From assembly GCA_028866785.1 (NCBI GenBank), contig JAGWHN010000011.1, forward strand, positions 1-34,410: a DNA stretch of 34,410 nt, in the 5' to 3' direction. Within the stretch, counting starts at the first letter, position 1. Every line of letters begins with the position of its first letter. The position numbers were made by a program, and so were the translations under genes. This DNA comes from Microcaldota archaeon (lineage in GTDB: Archaea; Micrarchaeota; Micrarchaeia; Micrarchaeales; CABMGC01). The notes under the pieces were generated by a model. The model was not told the DNA's origin. It worked only from the letters and a program-made list of their open reading frames with translations, and ran no database searches. Shown here piece by piece: positions 1 to 7,874 of the stretch.

Positions 1-1260
1 AGCCTCGTTCTCTCCCTCTATCTCGTCTCCGGAGTCGCGCTCAATCCAATAGTGGGCAAGCTTGCTGACATCTACGGTAAGAAGAAGGTGCTTGTCAGGG
101 TCCTTGCAATATACTCGGTTGCGGTTGCGATGACAGGATTTGCACCAAGCTTCTCGGCACTTCTTGTGCTTAGAACGATACAGGGAATAGGCCTCACAAT
201 CTTCCCGCTTGCAATCAGCCTGATTCAGGAGCAGTTCCCAAGGGAGAAAGTTCCAAAGGCACTTGGAATTGTTGGGGCAATGTTTGGGGCGGGGGCGGCA
301 ATAGGTCTCCCTATAGGCTCATTTGTCTCAAACACGTATGGATGGCAGACTACCTACCACACCGCGCTCCCATTTGTGGTTCTTTTCTCAATCCTTATCG
401 GAATCTACATCCGTGAATCAAAGCACACTCAGCCAGATGTAAAAGTTGACTATTTCGGTGCAATCGGACTTGCAGGATTTCTCGCGGCAATAGTGTTTGC
501 GCTCTCAGAAGGGTCGACATTTGGCTGGACGTCGCCTTTGATCCTTGCATTGTTTGCAATAGGTATACTCCTTCTGGCACTCCTCATCCCACATGAGCGA
601 AAGAGGGAACACGGAGTCCTTGACTTCAAGCTTCTTGGGATAAGGAATGTGCTGACATCCAATCTTATTGTGCTTGTGATTGGGCTCGGATTTTTCCTCG
701 CCTATCAGACTTTTGCCTACCAGCTCGAATCCCCTATTCCAGTCGGATACGGAAAGAGCATTTTCATGACTGGTCTTTTGATGGCGCCTTTTGCGGTCAT
801 GTCCCTAATAGTTGCCCCAATAGTTGGACAGCTAATCACCAAGTTTGGCGCAAAACCATTCTACCTTGTAGGTTCCACGATTGCAATAATCGGCTTCCTC
901 TTCACCGCATTCTCCCCAAGCGTCGAATACCTGGTAATAGGCGCAGCGCTGGTCGGCGCTGGGCTTTCCGCGCTCAACATCCCCAATGTGAATACCCTAA
1001 TACTTAGCATTGAAAGAAGGCAGGCGGGCCTTGCAACGTCCATGAACGCAGTCTTTAGGTTCTTGGGAAGCGCGCTTGGCGCCCCTGTTGCAGGAGTTTT
1101 GATTGCGGAGTTCGGCTCCTCGGTCGCATTCCAGTACTCCTACTTCTTTGCAATAGCGATGTTTATCCTTGTGATAATTCTCTCAACCTTCTCTACGGAG
1201 GTGCTGGGGCCAAAGGCTGTCAAGAAAGTCGACCCTGCCAGCGTCATAAAAGAAGACTGA
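1..1260 (+). CDS. MFS drug/H+ antiporter-like permease (DHA2 type), 5' end outside window
   Basis: Integral membrane transporter of the major facilitator superfamily, probably a proton-driven exporter. The frame is open from base 1 and its first codons align with the interior of the next gene, so the true start and first helix lie upstream of the window. The loop 2-3 signature GKLADIYGKKK is visible at once, followed by RTIQGIGL and a motif C-like GAGAAIGLPIGSF segment. Hydrophobic helices run to residue ~400 and a short charged tail ends in VIKED. It is a close paralogue of the next gene, which starts 4 bases after this stop, so the two are probably co-transcribed. Substrate cannot be read from sequence. 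The family call is secure; the export direction is inferred from the DHA2-like (EmrB/QacA) layout. Confidence 0.9.
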   Translation, partial: SLVLSLYLVSGVALNPIVGKLADIYGKKKVLVRVLAIYSVAVAMTGFAPSFSALLVLRTIQGIGLTIFPLAISLIQEQFPREKVPKALGIVGAMFGAGAAIGLPIGSFVSNTYGWQTTYHTALPFVVLFSILIGIYIRESKHTQPDVKVDYFGAIGLAGFLAAIVFALSEGSTFGWTSPLILALFAIGILLLALLIPHERKREHGVLDFKLLGIRNVLTSNLIVLVIGLGFFLAYQTFAYQLESPIPVGYGKSIFMTGLLMAPFAVMSLIVAPIVGQLITKFGAKPFYLVGSTIAIIGFLFTAFSPSVEYLVIGAALVGAGLSALNIPNVNTLILSIERRQAGLATSMNAVFRFLGSALGAPVAGVLIAEFGSSVAFQYSYFFAIAMFILVIILSTFSTEVLGPKAVKKVDPASVIKED

Positions 1261-1264
1261 GTGC

Positions 1265-2683
1265 GTGACGATTATGAAGGAGGAACACTACGATAAGAAG
1301 TACGCCCAAAAGTCCCTTCTGATTTTTGCGGCATTCATAATCATCGTGATGTACATCGAGACGATGATAATTTCATCGCTCCCTTCCATCGCAGCAGAGT
1401 TTGGGATTAACGCGGCAAGCGTAAGCCTGGTGCTCTCAATCTACATCGTAGCGGGAGTAGCACTCAGCCCGATAGTCGGAAAGCTTGCCGATATCTACGG
1501 AAAGAAAAAGATTCTAATCAGGGTGCTTGCAATCTACTCAGTTGCGGTTGCGCTTACCGGATTTTCCCCAAATTTCACCACGCTTGTGATTTTAAGGGCG
1601 ATCCAGGGAGTGGGCCTTACCGTCTTCCCCCTTGCAATCAGCCTCATTCAGGAGCAGTTCCCAAGGGACAAGGTTCCGCAGGCTCTGGGTATAGTTGGAG
1701 CCATGTTTGGCGCGGGAATGTCCATCGGCCTTCCACTTGGTTCATTTGTCTCAAACACCTTCGGCTGGCAGATAACCTACTTTACCGCCGTTCCTTTCGT
1801 GCTCATCTTCTCGGCATTGATAGCGCTCTTCATAAAGGAATCAAGGCACATCCAGCCTGATGCGAAGGTGGACTACGTCGGTGCGATAGGCCTTGCAGTA
1901 TTCCTCGCCTCACTTGTATTTGCCTTGTCTGAGGGTGCAACATTCGGGTGGACCTCAAACGTCATACTCTCCCTCTTTGCATTTGCAATTATTGTTTTTG
2001 TACTCCTAATTCCTTACGAAAGGAAGAAGCAGCATGCGGTGCTCGACTTCGACCTCCTCAAAATAAGGAACGTCGTTGCAGCAAACCTGATCTTCCTTGC
2101 GATCGGAATAGGGATTTTCCTTGCTTATCAGACCTTTGTGTACCAGTTTGAATCTCCAACTCCTGTAGGGTACGGAAAAAGCATTTTTGAGACAGGATTG
2201 CTTATGGTGCCTTTTGCATTGATGTCGCTTATAATCCCTCCGATAGTCGGCAGGTTCCTGCCGCGCTTTGGCGTGAAGCTCTTTTACCTATTTGGCTCCG
2301 TGCTTACGATAATCGGATTTTTGATTGCGGCTTTCTCGCCTAGCATAATCTACCTGGTAATAGGAGCTGCGCTTGTGGGAATAGGGCTCTCAGGCCTTAA
2401 CATCCCTACGATGAACCTGCTGGTTCTGAGCGTTGAGAGCAGGCAGATAGGCCTTGCGAGTTCAATGAACTCGGTCTTCGGATTCTTCGGCAGCGCCTTG
2501 GGCGCACCGATTGCGGGAGTCCTAATTGCGGTGTTTGGTTCAACAGCAGCGTTCCAGTACTCCTATTTTGTTGCGATACTAATGTCGCTTATAATAATCC
2601 TGATCTCATTTTTCGCAAAGGAGGTTCTCGGACCTAACGCCCTGGTTAAGATACCTGACTCAAAGGTCATAAAAGAAGTTTAA
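1265..2683 (+). CDS. MFS drug/H+ antiporter-like permease (DHA2 type), tandem paralogue
   Basis: Complete 472-residue major facilitator permease, of a length usual for DHA2 (EmrB/QacA-like) exporters. A short charged N-terminus precedes the first helix (about residues 16-37). Motif A GKLADIYGKKK lies between the next two helices, RAIQGVGL resembles motif B, and GAGMSIGLPLGSF sits where motif C is expected. It is alignable end to end with the preceding partial gene at high identity, including the EVLGP and VIKE tail, so the pair arose by tandem duplication. The start given is GTG; an ATG three codons later (1274) is equally possible, and neither has a clear ribosome-binding site, consistent with translation coupled to the upstream gene. 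Substrate unknown. Confidence 0.92.
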   Translation: MTIMKEEHYDKKYAQKSLLIFAAFIIIVMYIETMIISSLPSIAAEFGINAASVSLVLSIYIVAGVALSPIVGKLADIYGKKKILIRVLAIYSVAVALTGFSPNFTTLVILRAIQGVGLTVFPLAISLIQEQFPRDKVPQALGIVGAMFGAGMSIGLPLGSFVSNTFGWQITYFTAVPFVLIFSALIALFIKESRHIQPDAKVDYVGAIGLAVFLASLVFALSEGATFGWTSNVILSLFAFAIIVFVLLIPYERKKQHAVLDFDLLKIRNVVAANLIFLAIGIGIFLAYQTFVYQFESPTPVGYGKSIFETGLLMVPFALMSLIIPPIVGRFLPRFGVKLFYLFGSVLTIIGFLIAAFSPSIIYLVIGAALVGIGLSGLNIPTMNLLVLSVESRQIGLASSMNSVFGFFGSALGAPIAGVLIAVFGSTAAFQYSYFVAILMSLIIILISFFAKEVLGPNALVKIPDSKVIKEV

Positions 2684-2685
2684 AG

Positions 2686-2756
2686 TGGGCCCGAGGAGAA
2701 TTGAACTCCTGTCTTTACCGTGTGAGGGTAACGTCTTACCACTGGACCACGAGCCC
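2686..2756 (-). tRNA. tRNA-Val (anticodon CAC)
   Basis: Read on the minus strand, a 71-nt cloverleaf forms. The acceptor GGGCUCG pairs with CGGGCCC and is followed by discriminator A. The anticodon stem UUACC/GGUAA encloses the loop CUCACAC, giving anticodon CAC (valine, GUG codons). The T arm AGGAG/CUCCU has loop UUCAAUU. No CCA is encoded. The 3' end lies 2 bases from the stop codon of the convergent MFS gene. Its upstream side shares an AT-rich divergent promoter region with the cobalamin adenosyltransferase gene. Confidence 0.95.
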
Positions 2757-2783
2757 CTAGTAGGATATCAATATTCATCAAAT

Positions 2784-2792
2784 AAATATAAA
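2784..2792 (+). promoter_or_regulatory. TATA-like box in divergent promoter (tRNA-Val / adenosyltransferase)
   Basis: The very AT-rich run AAATATAAA is centred 34 bases before the ATG at 2822, which predicts a start about 26 bases downstream and a leader of under 10 nt. The same A/T run read on the other strand is positioned to serve tRNA-Val. Assigned from spacing alone. Confidence 0.5.
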
Positions 2793-2821
2793 TAATCAAA
2801 ATAAGCAAGCAAATTGCTTAT

Positions 2822-3364
2822 ATGTCAAATTTTTACACAGGCAAGGGGGACAGCGGCTCGACCTCAATAATGAACGGAAGCAAGGTGGGTAAGAGCGACA
2901 TCCTGATGGAGTGCATCGGCGACCTTGACGAGCTAAATAGCAGCATAGGCGTCTCGCTCTTCTATGTTCACGATGAGCAGACAAGGGACTCGCTAAGGCT
3001 CATACAAAACGAGTTATTCTCCCTCGGCGCGCTTCTTGCAGCGGTAGACTCAAAGGAGTTCACGAAGGCCAAAATTGAGAAGAAGCAGATAGAGCGCCTT
3101 GAGACGGAGATTGAGAACATGAGCGGCAAGATGCCAGAGCTCAAGAAGTTTGTTTTGCCCGCAGGATCAGAAGAATCATCGCACCTTCATCTTTCAAGGT
3201 CAATTGCAAGGCGCACGGAGAGGCACGTTGTTGCCGCAGCAAAGAGCTATGCGATTCCTCCAGAGCTTCTTGCCTACCTAAACAGGCTCTCTTCATACCT
3301 ATTCGTTGTAGCCATTTACCTAAATCACAAGAACGGGATGGAGGAGAGCAACCCTGTCTACTAG
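2822..3364 (+). CDS. PduO-type ATP:cob(I)alamin adenosyltransferase
   Basis: Transfers the adenosyl group of ATP to cob(I)alamin, making adenosylcobalamin in the cytoplasm. The 180-residue length is typical of the PduO type. The ATP-binding N-terminal motif TGKGDSGST is at residues 6-14, the GDLDELNSSIG segment follows at about 33-43, and the basic SRSIARRTERHVV motif near residue 130 corresponds to the family's RT-x-x-RR-x-ER nucleotide-binding helix. The late NRLS-S-LFVVA segment has Ser where NRLSD is usual. No cobalamin biosynthesis or B12-dependent enzyme gene is in the window, so the cofactor is probably salvaged. Its TAG stop overlaps the TAG stop of convergent scpB in a shared CTAG. 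Confidence 0.93.
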   Translation: MSNFYTGKGDSGSTSIMNGSKVGKSDILMECIGDLDELNSSIGVSLFYVHDEQTRDSLRLIQNELFSLGALLAAVDSKEFTKAKIEKKQIERLETEIENMSGKMPELKKFVLPAGSEESSHLHLSRSIARRTERHVVAAAKSYAIPPELLAYLNRLSSYLFVVAIYLNHKNGMEESNPVY

Positions 3365-3831
3365 ACGTTGAAGTACTCCTTGAACTTGGTCGTGGTGCTG
3401 ATCTTCTTGCTCCTTCCGACCTTTTTTGTCTCGATGAACTCCTTGTCCGTCAGCTCCTTCATGTACTCGTATGTGGAGCCTCCAAAGATCTTCACTATCG
3501 AGCTCTGAAGCGCATTTGGATTCTTGCTGACATACGCAAGCAGCCTGAGCGCCCCCTTTGTGAGGTCCGGCCCTATCGCAAGCCCGCTAACCTTTGATGC
3601 GTAGGGCTCCTTTAGCGCGAACATGAACTTTCCCCCTATCTCGATTAGCTGAAGCGATGTCTCCCTTGCTGCGTAGTCGTCCATCAGCTCCTTTAGCAGC
3701 TTCTGGATTGTTCCTGGGGACATGATCCCTGTTGCCCCAACAAGCTCGTTGACACCAAGCGCATTTTGCGACATGAAGAGTGCGGCCTCGATTAGTTTTT
3801 TGTGGTCTATCTGCTCATCCATCGTGATCAC
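3361..3831 (-). CDS. scpB: Segregation and condensation protein B (ScpB)
   Basis: Winged-helix accessory subunit that dimerises and binds the kleisin ScpA in the SMC-ScpAB chromosome-organising complex. The 156 residues start with the characteristic KKLIEAALFMSQ helix, then two winged-helix units. LIEIGGKFMFALK matches the family's first wing, and GLAIGPDLTKGALRLLAYV matches the conserved centre of the second domain. The GTG start overlaps the scpA stop in a GTGA 4-base overlap, so the two are translationally coupled. An internal ATG three codons in is an alternative. No smc gene is nearby. Archaeal ScpB is shorter and more divergent than bacterial ScpB, as here. Confidence 0.88.
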   Translation of the reverse strand: MITMDEQIDHKKLIEAALFMSQNALGVNELVGATGIMSPGTIQKLLKELMDDYAARETSLQLIEIGGKFMFALKEPYASKVSGLAIGPDLTKGALRLLAYVSKNPNALQSSIVKIFGGSTYEYMKELTDKEFIETKKVGRSKKISTTTKFKEYFNV

Positions 3832-4526
3832 TGAAGCGCAATTATTATCTCCTCAAAGAACCTCTCCTGTATGAGCGCAACCTTCTTCTTGTGCGAGAGG
3901 AATAGGAGCGGTATGAATATTCCAAGAAGCGCCTTTTCTGTTTCCATCCCTTTTGTGAGAATTGAGAATGTAGTCATCCTCGAGCGGTCAACGTTCTTCT
4001 TCACAAGGTCATAGACCATATTGATTTCTGCCTCAATGTCGACTGGATTTATGTTGAGCGGAACTGGGATTGGGGCCTTGATGTTCGTCTCCTTGAACTC
4101 CTTGAGCTTCATCGCCTCCTCAAGCGCGCCGATAAGCTCCTGAAGCGTCATCTTCCTCCTTGGGGGTATCCTTAGCCTGAAGCTGAGCGGCTCAACGGTC
4201 CTGTCAGGTCTTACTCCTTCAACGTACTCTTCTTCGACCTCTTCCTCCGCAAGGCTGAGCATCTCGCTCTTTAGCCTAAGAAGGATTGCTGCGGCAAGAA
4301 TGATGTTTGCGGGAATCCTAAGGTCCATCACCTTCATTCCCTTTATCGCCTCGATGTACTTGTCGACCACATCAACGATGTCTATGTTCCAAGGGTCCAG
4401 CTGCTCCTTGTGCACGAGCTCAACAAGCATCTCCTTCCATGTGGCATCGCTCACCAGCTCCTCAAGATTCATGTTCCTCGGGTCTATCGTGCTAGCGGGT
4501 TCAAGGCTAGCAGAGGCGGTCGCCAT
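3828..4526 (-). CDS. scpA: Segregation and condensation protein A (ScpA, kleisin)
   Basis: Kleisin subunit predicted to bridge SMC heads and recruit ScpB for chromosome compaction. The N-terminal kleisin region includes LVHKEQLDPWNIDIVDVVDKYI, whose DPWNIDI block is diagnostic. Next comes the NIILAAAILLRLKSEML helix, an acidic EEEVEEEYVEG linker, and a C-terminal winged-helix region ending in FFEEIIIALQ. I chose the ATG at 4526 because the TATA-like TGTATTTATT on this strand lies about 27 bases upstream, giving a nearly leaderless mRNA. An in-frame ATG at 4559 would lie at or upstream of that box. It is co-transcribed with scpB and divergent from the aldehyde dehydrogenase. Confidence 0.9.
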   Translation of the reverse strand: MATASASLEPASTIDPRNMNLEELVSDATWKEMLVELVHKEQLDPWNIDIVDVVDKYIEAIKGMKVMDLRIPANIILAAAILLRLKSEMLSLAEEEVEEEYVEGVRPDRTVEPLSFRLRIPPRRKMTLQELIGALEEAMKLKEFKETNIKAPIPVPLNINPVDIEAEINMVYDLVKKNVDRSRMTTFSILTKGMETEKALLGIFIPLLFLSHKKKVALIQERFFEEIIIALQ

Positions 4527-4605
4527 GGTTTGTATTCTACCGAGTAGCAATAAATACATTGCGGCGAGGACAGGGAGTTCTTAAAGTAAAAACACTTGCT
4601 CGCTA

Positions 4606-4616
4606 TCTTTTTAATT
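4606..4616 (+). promoter_or_regulatory. TATA-like box for aldehyde dehydrogenase
   Basis: CTTTTTAAT-like element about 36 bases before the ATG at 4647, predicting a start near 4637 and a short leader that contains GGGG. This placement argues against the upstream in-frame TTG at 4623 as the start. Confidence 0.45.
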
Positions 4617-4646
4617 GTTTGATTGGAATTAAGCTCGGGGCTAATT

Positions 4647-6266
4647 ATGGATTTTCAAAATGAGTTCACCTACAAGAGATTCCTAGAGGAGGGTAGGGAG
4701 AGTGAGTTTGATGCACTATTTGACAATGCGGTAAAGAAGGCAAAGAGCGAGGTCTTGGGAAAGAGGTTCCCAAACTACATAAACGGGCATGAAACCTACT
4801 CCGGCAGCGAGCTGCTCGAATACTCGCCAATAGACCGGACTCTGCTCATCGGAAAGTTCCCGAAGGCGACAAGGGAGCAGGCAATCCAGGCAATAAATGC
4901 GGCATCCGCAGCATTTGAGGGATGGTCGCAGACCGATTACAAAAAGAGGGTCGAGATATTTAGGAACGCGGCGAAGATCTTCTCCAGGGAGAAGTTTTTG
5001 CTTTCGGCGATCCTCAGCATCGAGAACGGGAAGACAAGATACGAATCAATCGGCGAGGTTGATGAGGCGATAGACTTCCTCAACTACTACTCGCTCGACC
5101 TTGAGAAGAACAAGGGCTATCTGAGAAAGACAAAGCTCGGCAAAAGCAGCTCAAAGGTCTCTGCGGGCTTCCAGGGCGCCCCGGGGCAGCAGGAGGACGT
5201 TAGGATTGCGATGAAGCCGTACGGGGTCTTCGGGGTTCTTGCGCCCTTCAATTTCCCGATCTCCATTTCGGTGGGGATGAGCAGCGCGGCGCTGATTACG
5301 GGAAATACGGTGGTGTTTAAGCCTTCATCCACGGACAACATGGCAATGCTGACAGGCTTGAAGATCTATCAGATCTTCAAAGAGGCGGGAGTTCCGGACG
5401 GAGTCTTCAACTTCATAACCGGCCCTGGCTCCGAGATTGGGGATGAGTTCTCGATAAGCAAGGGCGTTGGGGGAATCGCATTCACGGGCTCAAAGGCCAC
5501 GGGAATTGCAATGATGATGAAGAGCTACTCGCTTGGCCTGCAAAAATCATTTGTGGTCGAGATGGGAGGGAAGAATCCGGCAATTGTTACGAAGAGCGCA
5601 AACATAGATGACGCTGCAAAAGGCATCGCCAGCGCCGCATTCGGGTTTGCGGGACAGAAGTGCAGCGCCTGCTCAAGGGTTTACGTTCACCAATCAATAA
5701 AGGAGGAGTTCATCAGCAAGCTCGTTGACAAGATGCGCTCATTAAAGATTGGCGACCCGCTTGACAAGGACGTGTATGTGGGGCCTTTGATAAGCGAAAA
5801 CGCGCTGCAAAAGTATCGCTATGCCGTAAACGAGGCCAATAAGTCAGGAAAGATAATATTTGGCGGAAAGTCTGTCGATGCGGGGCTCAAGGGAAGCTAC
5901 GTGGAGCCTACGCTCGCCGAGCTTGACCATGAAAACAGGCTCTTCCATGAGGAGCTCTTTGTCCCGTTCCTTTGCATTTCAACCTTCAAGACTCTCGATG
6001 AGGCGATCACAAAGGCAAACGATGTGGAGTACGGCCTCACCGCGGGATTCTATGGCTCAAAGAAGGGAGAGATAAAGGAGTTCCTTGGCAGGATACAGGC
6101 TGGCGTCGTATATGTGAACAGGGAGACAAGCGCCACCACAGGAGCGATTGTGGGGCTCCACACCTTTGTCGGATGGAAGGGAAGCGGCCTAACCGGAAAG
6201 GGATCGGGGAGCAGGTTCTACTTGCAGCAGTTCATGAGAGAGCAAAGCGAGTCCGTCGCAAAATAA
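4647..6266 (+). CDS. Aldehyde dehydrogenase of the 1-pyrroline-5-carboxylate dehydrogenase type
   Basis: NAD(P)-dependent aldehyde dehydrogenase, 539 residues from the chosen ATG. The P5C-dehydrogenase subgroup (RocA/PutA C-terminal type), which oxidises glutamate semialdehyde to glutamate, is indicated by GFAGQKCSACSRV around catalytic Cys339, the general-base segment VVEMGGKNPA with Glu305, the cofactor-loop APFNFPIS, and the C-terminal block ATTGAIVG with WKGSGLTGKGSGSRFYLQQF. The roughly 60-residue N-terminal extension before the YINGHE strand also fits this subgroup. No proline dehydrogenase is in the window, so the physiological aldehyde could come from ornithine or imported proline. 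A TTG at 4623 would add 8 residues. Together with the glutamate dehydrogenase at 21565-22830 it suggests flow of amino-acid carbon to 2-oxoglutarate. Confidence 0.88.
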   Translation: MDFQNEFTYKRFLEEGRESEFDALFDNAVKKAKSEVLGKRFPNYINGHETYSGSELLEYSPIDRTLLIGKFPKATREQAIQAINAASAAFEGWSQTDYKKRVEIFRNAAKIFSREKFLLSAILSIENGKTRYESIGEVDEAIDFLNYYSLDLEKNKGYLRKTKLGKSSSKVSAGFQGAPGQQEDVRIAMKPYGVFGVLAPFNFPISISVGMSSAALITGNTVVFKPSSTDNMAMLTGLKIYQIFKEAGVPDGVFNFITGPGSEIGDEFSISKGVGGIAFTGSKATGIAMMMKSYSLGLQKSFVVEMGGKNPAIVTKSANIDDAAKGIASAAFGFAGQKCSACSRVYVHQSIKEEFISKLVDKMRSLKIGDPLDKDVYVGPLISENALQKYRYAVNEANKSGKIIFGGKSVDAGLKGSYVEPTLAELDHENRLFHEELFVPFLCISTFKTLDEAITKANDVEYGLTAGFYGSKKGEIKEFLGRIQAGVVYVNRETSATTGAIVGLHTFVGWKGSGLTGKGSGSRFYLQQFMREQSESVAK

Positions 6267-6274
6267 TGATCTAG

Positions 6275-6685
6275 ATGTTCACAAAGCTTCTCTACGAAAT
6301 CCTCTCGTTTAGGACAAAGGGCGTTAAGGTAAAAAACACAAAACTCGAGCTCCTTATCGCAGACTCCCTTCCAAAGCAGATATTGGGGCTTATGCACAGG
6401 CCGCAGATAAATCCAAATCAGGGAATGCTTTTTGTTTTCAGGACAGATTCTAGGCACAGCATCTGGATGTATAACATGCGCTTCTCGATAGACTGCATCT
6501 GGATAAACGAGGCGGGGAAGGTGGTCGATTTGGTGGAGGGCATGAAACCCTGCACCTCAATGCTAGGCTGCACAGCCTACTACCCCAAAGAGGAGGCAAG
6601 GTATGTGCTGGAACTAAGGTCGGGGGCCGCAAAGAGGCTAGGGATAAAGATCGGAAGCAGCTTAAGCTCGATTATTAGATGGTAA
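6275..6685 (+). CDS. DUF192 family protein
   Basis: Small protein of the DUF192 family (COG1430), function unknown. The diagnostic blocks are present: LPKQILGLMHRPQI, GMLFVF, HSIWMYNMRFSIDCIWI (the family's W-M-x-N-T-x-I-P-L-D-x-x-F-I region), and VLELRSGAAKRLGIKIG at the end. The usual signal peptide of many members is absent; residues 1-20 are only weakly hydrophobic and charged. It lies 8 bases after the aldehyde dehydrogenase stop and one base before the next start, so it is probably the middle gene of a three-gene transcript. Confidence 0.88.
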   Translation: MFTKLLYEILSFRTKGVKVKNTKLELLIADSLPKQILGLMHRPQINPNQGMLFVFRTDSRHSIWMYNMRFSIDCIWINEAGKVVDLVEGMKPCTSMLGCTAYYPKEEARYVLELRSGAAKRLGIKIGSSLSSIIRW

Positions 6686-6686
6686 G

Positions 6687-7082
6687 ATGGTAAAATTCAC
6701 CGCGAAGGAGTATGCGTTCATCAGGAAGATGAGCGAGGCGCGCATCGCAACCGTTTCGGCCAAAGGCTGGCCGCAGGTAACAACCGTGATACATGTGTTT
6801 GATGGCAAGCATCTCTACTTTGCAATCGACTACGACACTGTGAAGTACAAGAATCTGCTGAAGAACAACAAAGTCGGAATTTCAATCGATGTGTATGCAA
6901 GGCAGCCAAAGGCGATTGTGATGCAGGGGAGGGCAAAGATGTTTGATGAGGGGAAGGAATTTGCGCATGGATTCAAGCTGCTCCAAAAAAGGCACGAGTA
7001 CTACCGCGCAAACCCCTTCAAGGCAAAGGAGGCGCCGATAGTCAAGGTCCAAATCCTAAGAAAAGCCAGCTGGGGCATATAG
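6687..7082 (+). CDS. Pyridoxamine 5'-phosphate oxidase-like FMN-binding split-barrel protein
   Basis: 131-residue split beta-barrel protein of the PNPOx-like superfamily, expected to bind FMN or F420 as a dimer. It begins with the typical helix (KEYAFIRKMSEARIATVS) and strand pair GWPQVTTVIHVFDGKHLYFAID, followed by the YKNLLKNNKVGISIDVY phosphate-binding segment and a VMQGRAKMFDEG strand-turn. The C-terminus lacks the substrate-site residues of true PdxH, so a specific reaction cannot be given. The start ATG lies 2 bases after the DUF192 stop, supporting co-transcription. It converges with the ABC permease operon with no intergenic space. Confidence 0.85.
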   Translation: MVKFTAKEYAFIRKMSEARIATVSAKGWPQVTTVIHVFDGKHLYFAIDYDTVKYKNLLKNNKVGISIDVYARQPKAIVMQGRAKMFDEGKEFAHGFKLLQKRHEYYRANPFKAKEAPIVKVQILRKASWGI

Positions 7083-7874
7083 CTACCCCATTCCGCTTGA
7101 GTAGCTTTTGAAGAGGTGGCTGAAGATCTTGAGCAGACCTGCGATGAATATCAGCATCCCCACAAATACCGCAACCATCGCATAAAGGCTAAGCTTTCCC
7201 GTCACTGCCTCTATCGGGTAGTAGGTCGCAAATCCGAGCGGCACAAGGAAGGTGAATATCAAAGTGCCCAATGTCCCGTAGATGCTGAGCGGATACTTTG
7301 ATGCGCCGCTCAGCGTGTTTGCCACCCAGTTCACCCATGCCCCTCCCCTAAAGAGCTTGTATGAGGAGAGGATCAGCACGATCAAAAAGAGCATCACGAT
7401 GAATGTGCCCATCCCGAAGAAGAGCGCAAATAGCGCAAGCTGCGCTATTGTTAGGCTCAGGTGCGAGGCCGCATAGGCAAAGATGGAAAGTCCCGTCAAG
7501 AAGCTTGCAATGAGCGTTACTCCGTTGAAATTGGAAAACATTATGGTCATTGCAGATATCGGCCTTGCAAGCTGGACATCAAAGTCGCCTGCAAGCAGGT
7601 TCTGCCCGATATTGTAAATATCAATGAAATAGTTGACCAGCCCCATCATCATTATCGTTGAAGAAGAGAGCAAAAGCATCTCAAAATAGCTCCATCCTGG
7701 TATTCCTGCAGAGACCGAATAGATCACGCTGATGAACACGAATGTCAAAAGCGCCTGCGCGACAAAATTGATTAGCCAGACCACCGCCTGCACCCTGTAT
7801 GCGAGCTGGGTCTTCCAGGCGTAGACTTGCACGAGGTATAAGAGATAAAGGTTTCTTGCAATTTTTTCTATCAT
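7083..7874 (-). CDS. ABC-2 type transporter permease (COG3694/DUF990 type)
   Basis: Membrane subunit of an ABC exporter. The 263 residues carry six hydrophobic segments at roughly residues 25-50, 60-82, 110-135, 142-172, 195-220 and 230-252. The SSSTIMMMGLVNYFIDIYNIGQNLLAGDFDVQLARPI region is characteristic of COG3694, where a cytoplasmic coupling helix precedes the short LxRP motif. It follows the second permease with no spacer and is the last gene of the ATPase-permease-permease operon. The substrate is not deducible; related three-gene systems have been described as small-molecule or viologen exporters. Confidence 0.88.
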   Translation of the reverse strand: MIEKIARNLYLLYLVQVYAWKTQLAYRVQAVVWLINFVAQALLTFVFISVIYSVSAGIPGWSYFEMLLLSSSTIMMMGLVNYFIDIYNIGQNLLAGDFDVQLARPISAMTIMFSNFNGVTLIASFLTGLSIFAYAASHLSLTIAQLALFALFFGMGTFIVMLFLIVLILSSYKLFRGGAWVNWVANTLSGASKYPLSIYGTLGTLIFTFLVPLGFATYYPIEAVTGKLSLYAMVAVFVGMLIFIAGLLKIFSHLFKSYSSGMG

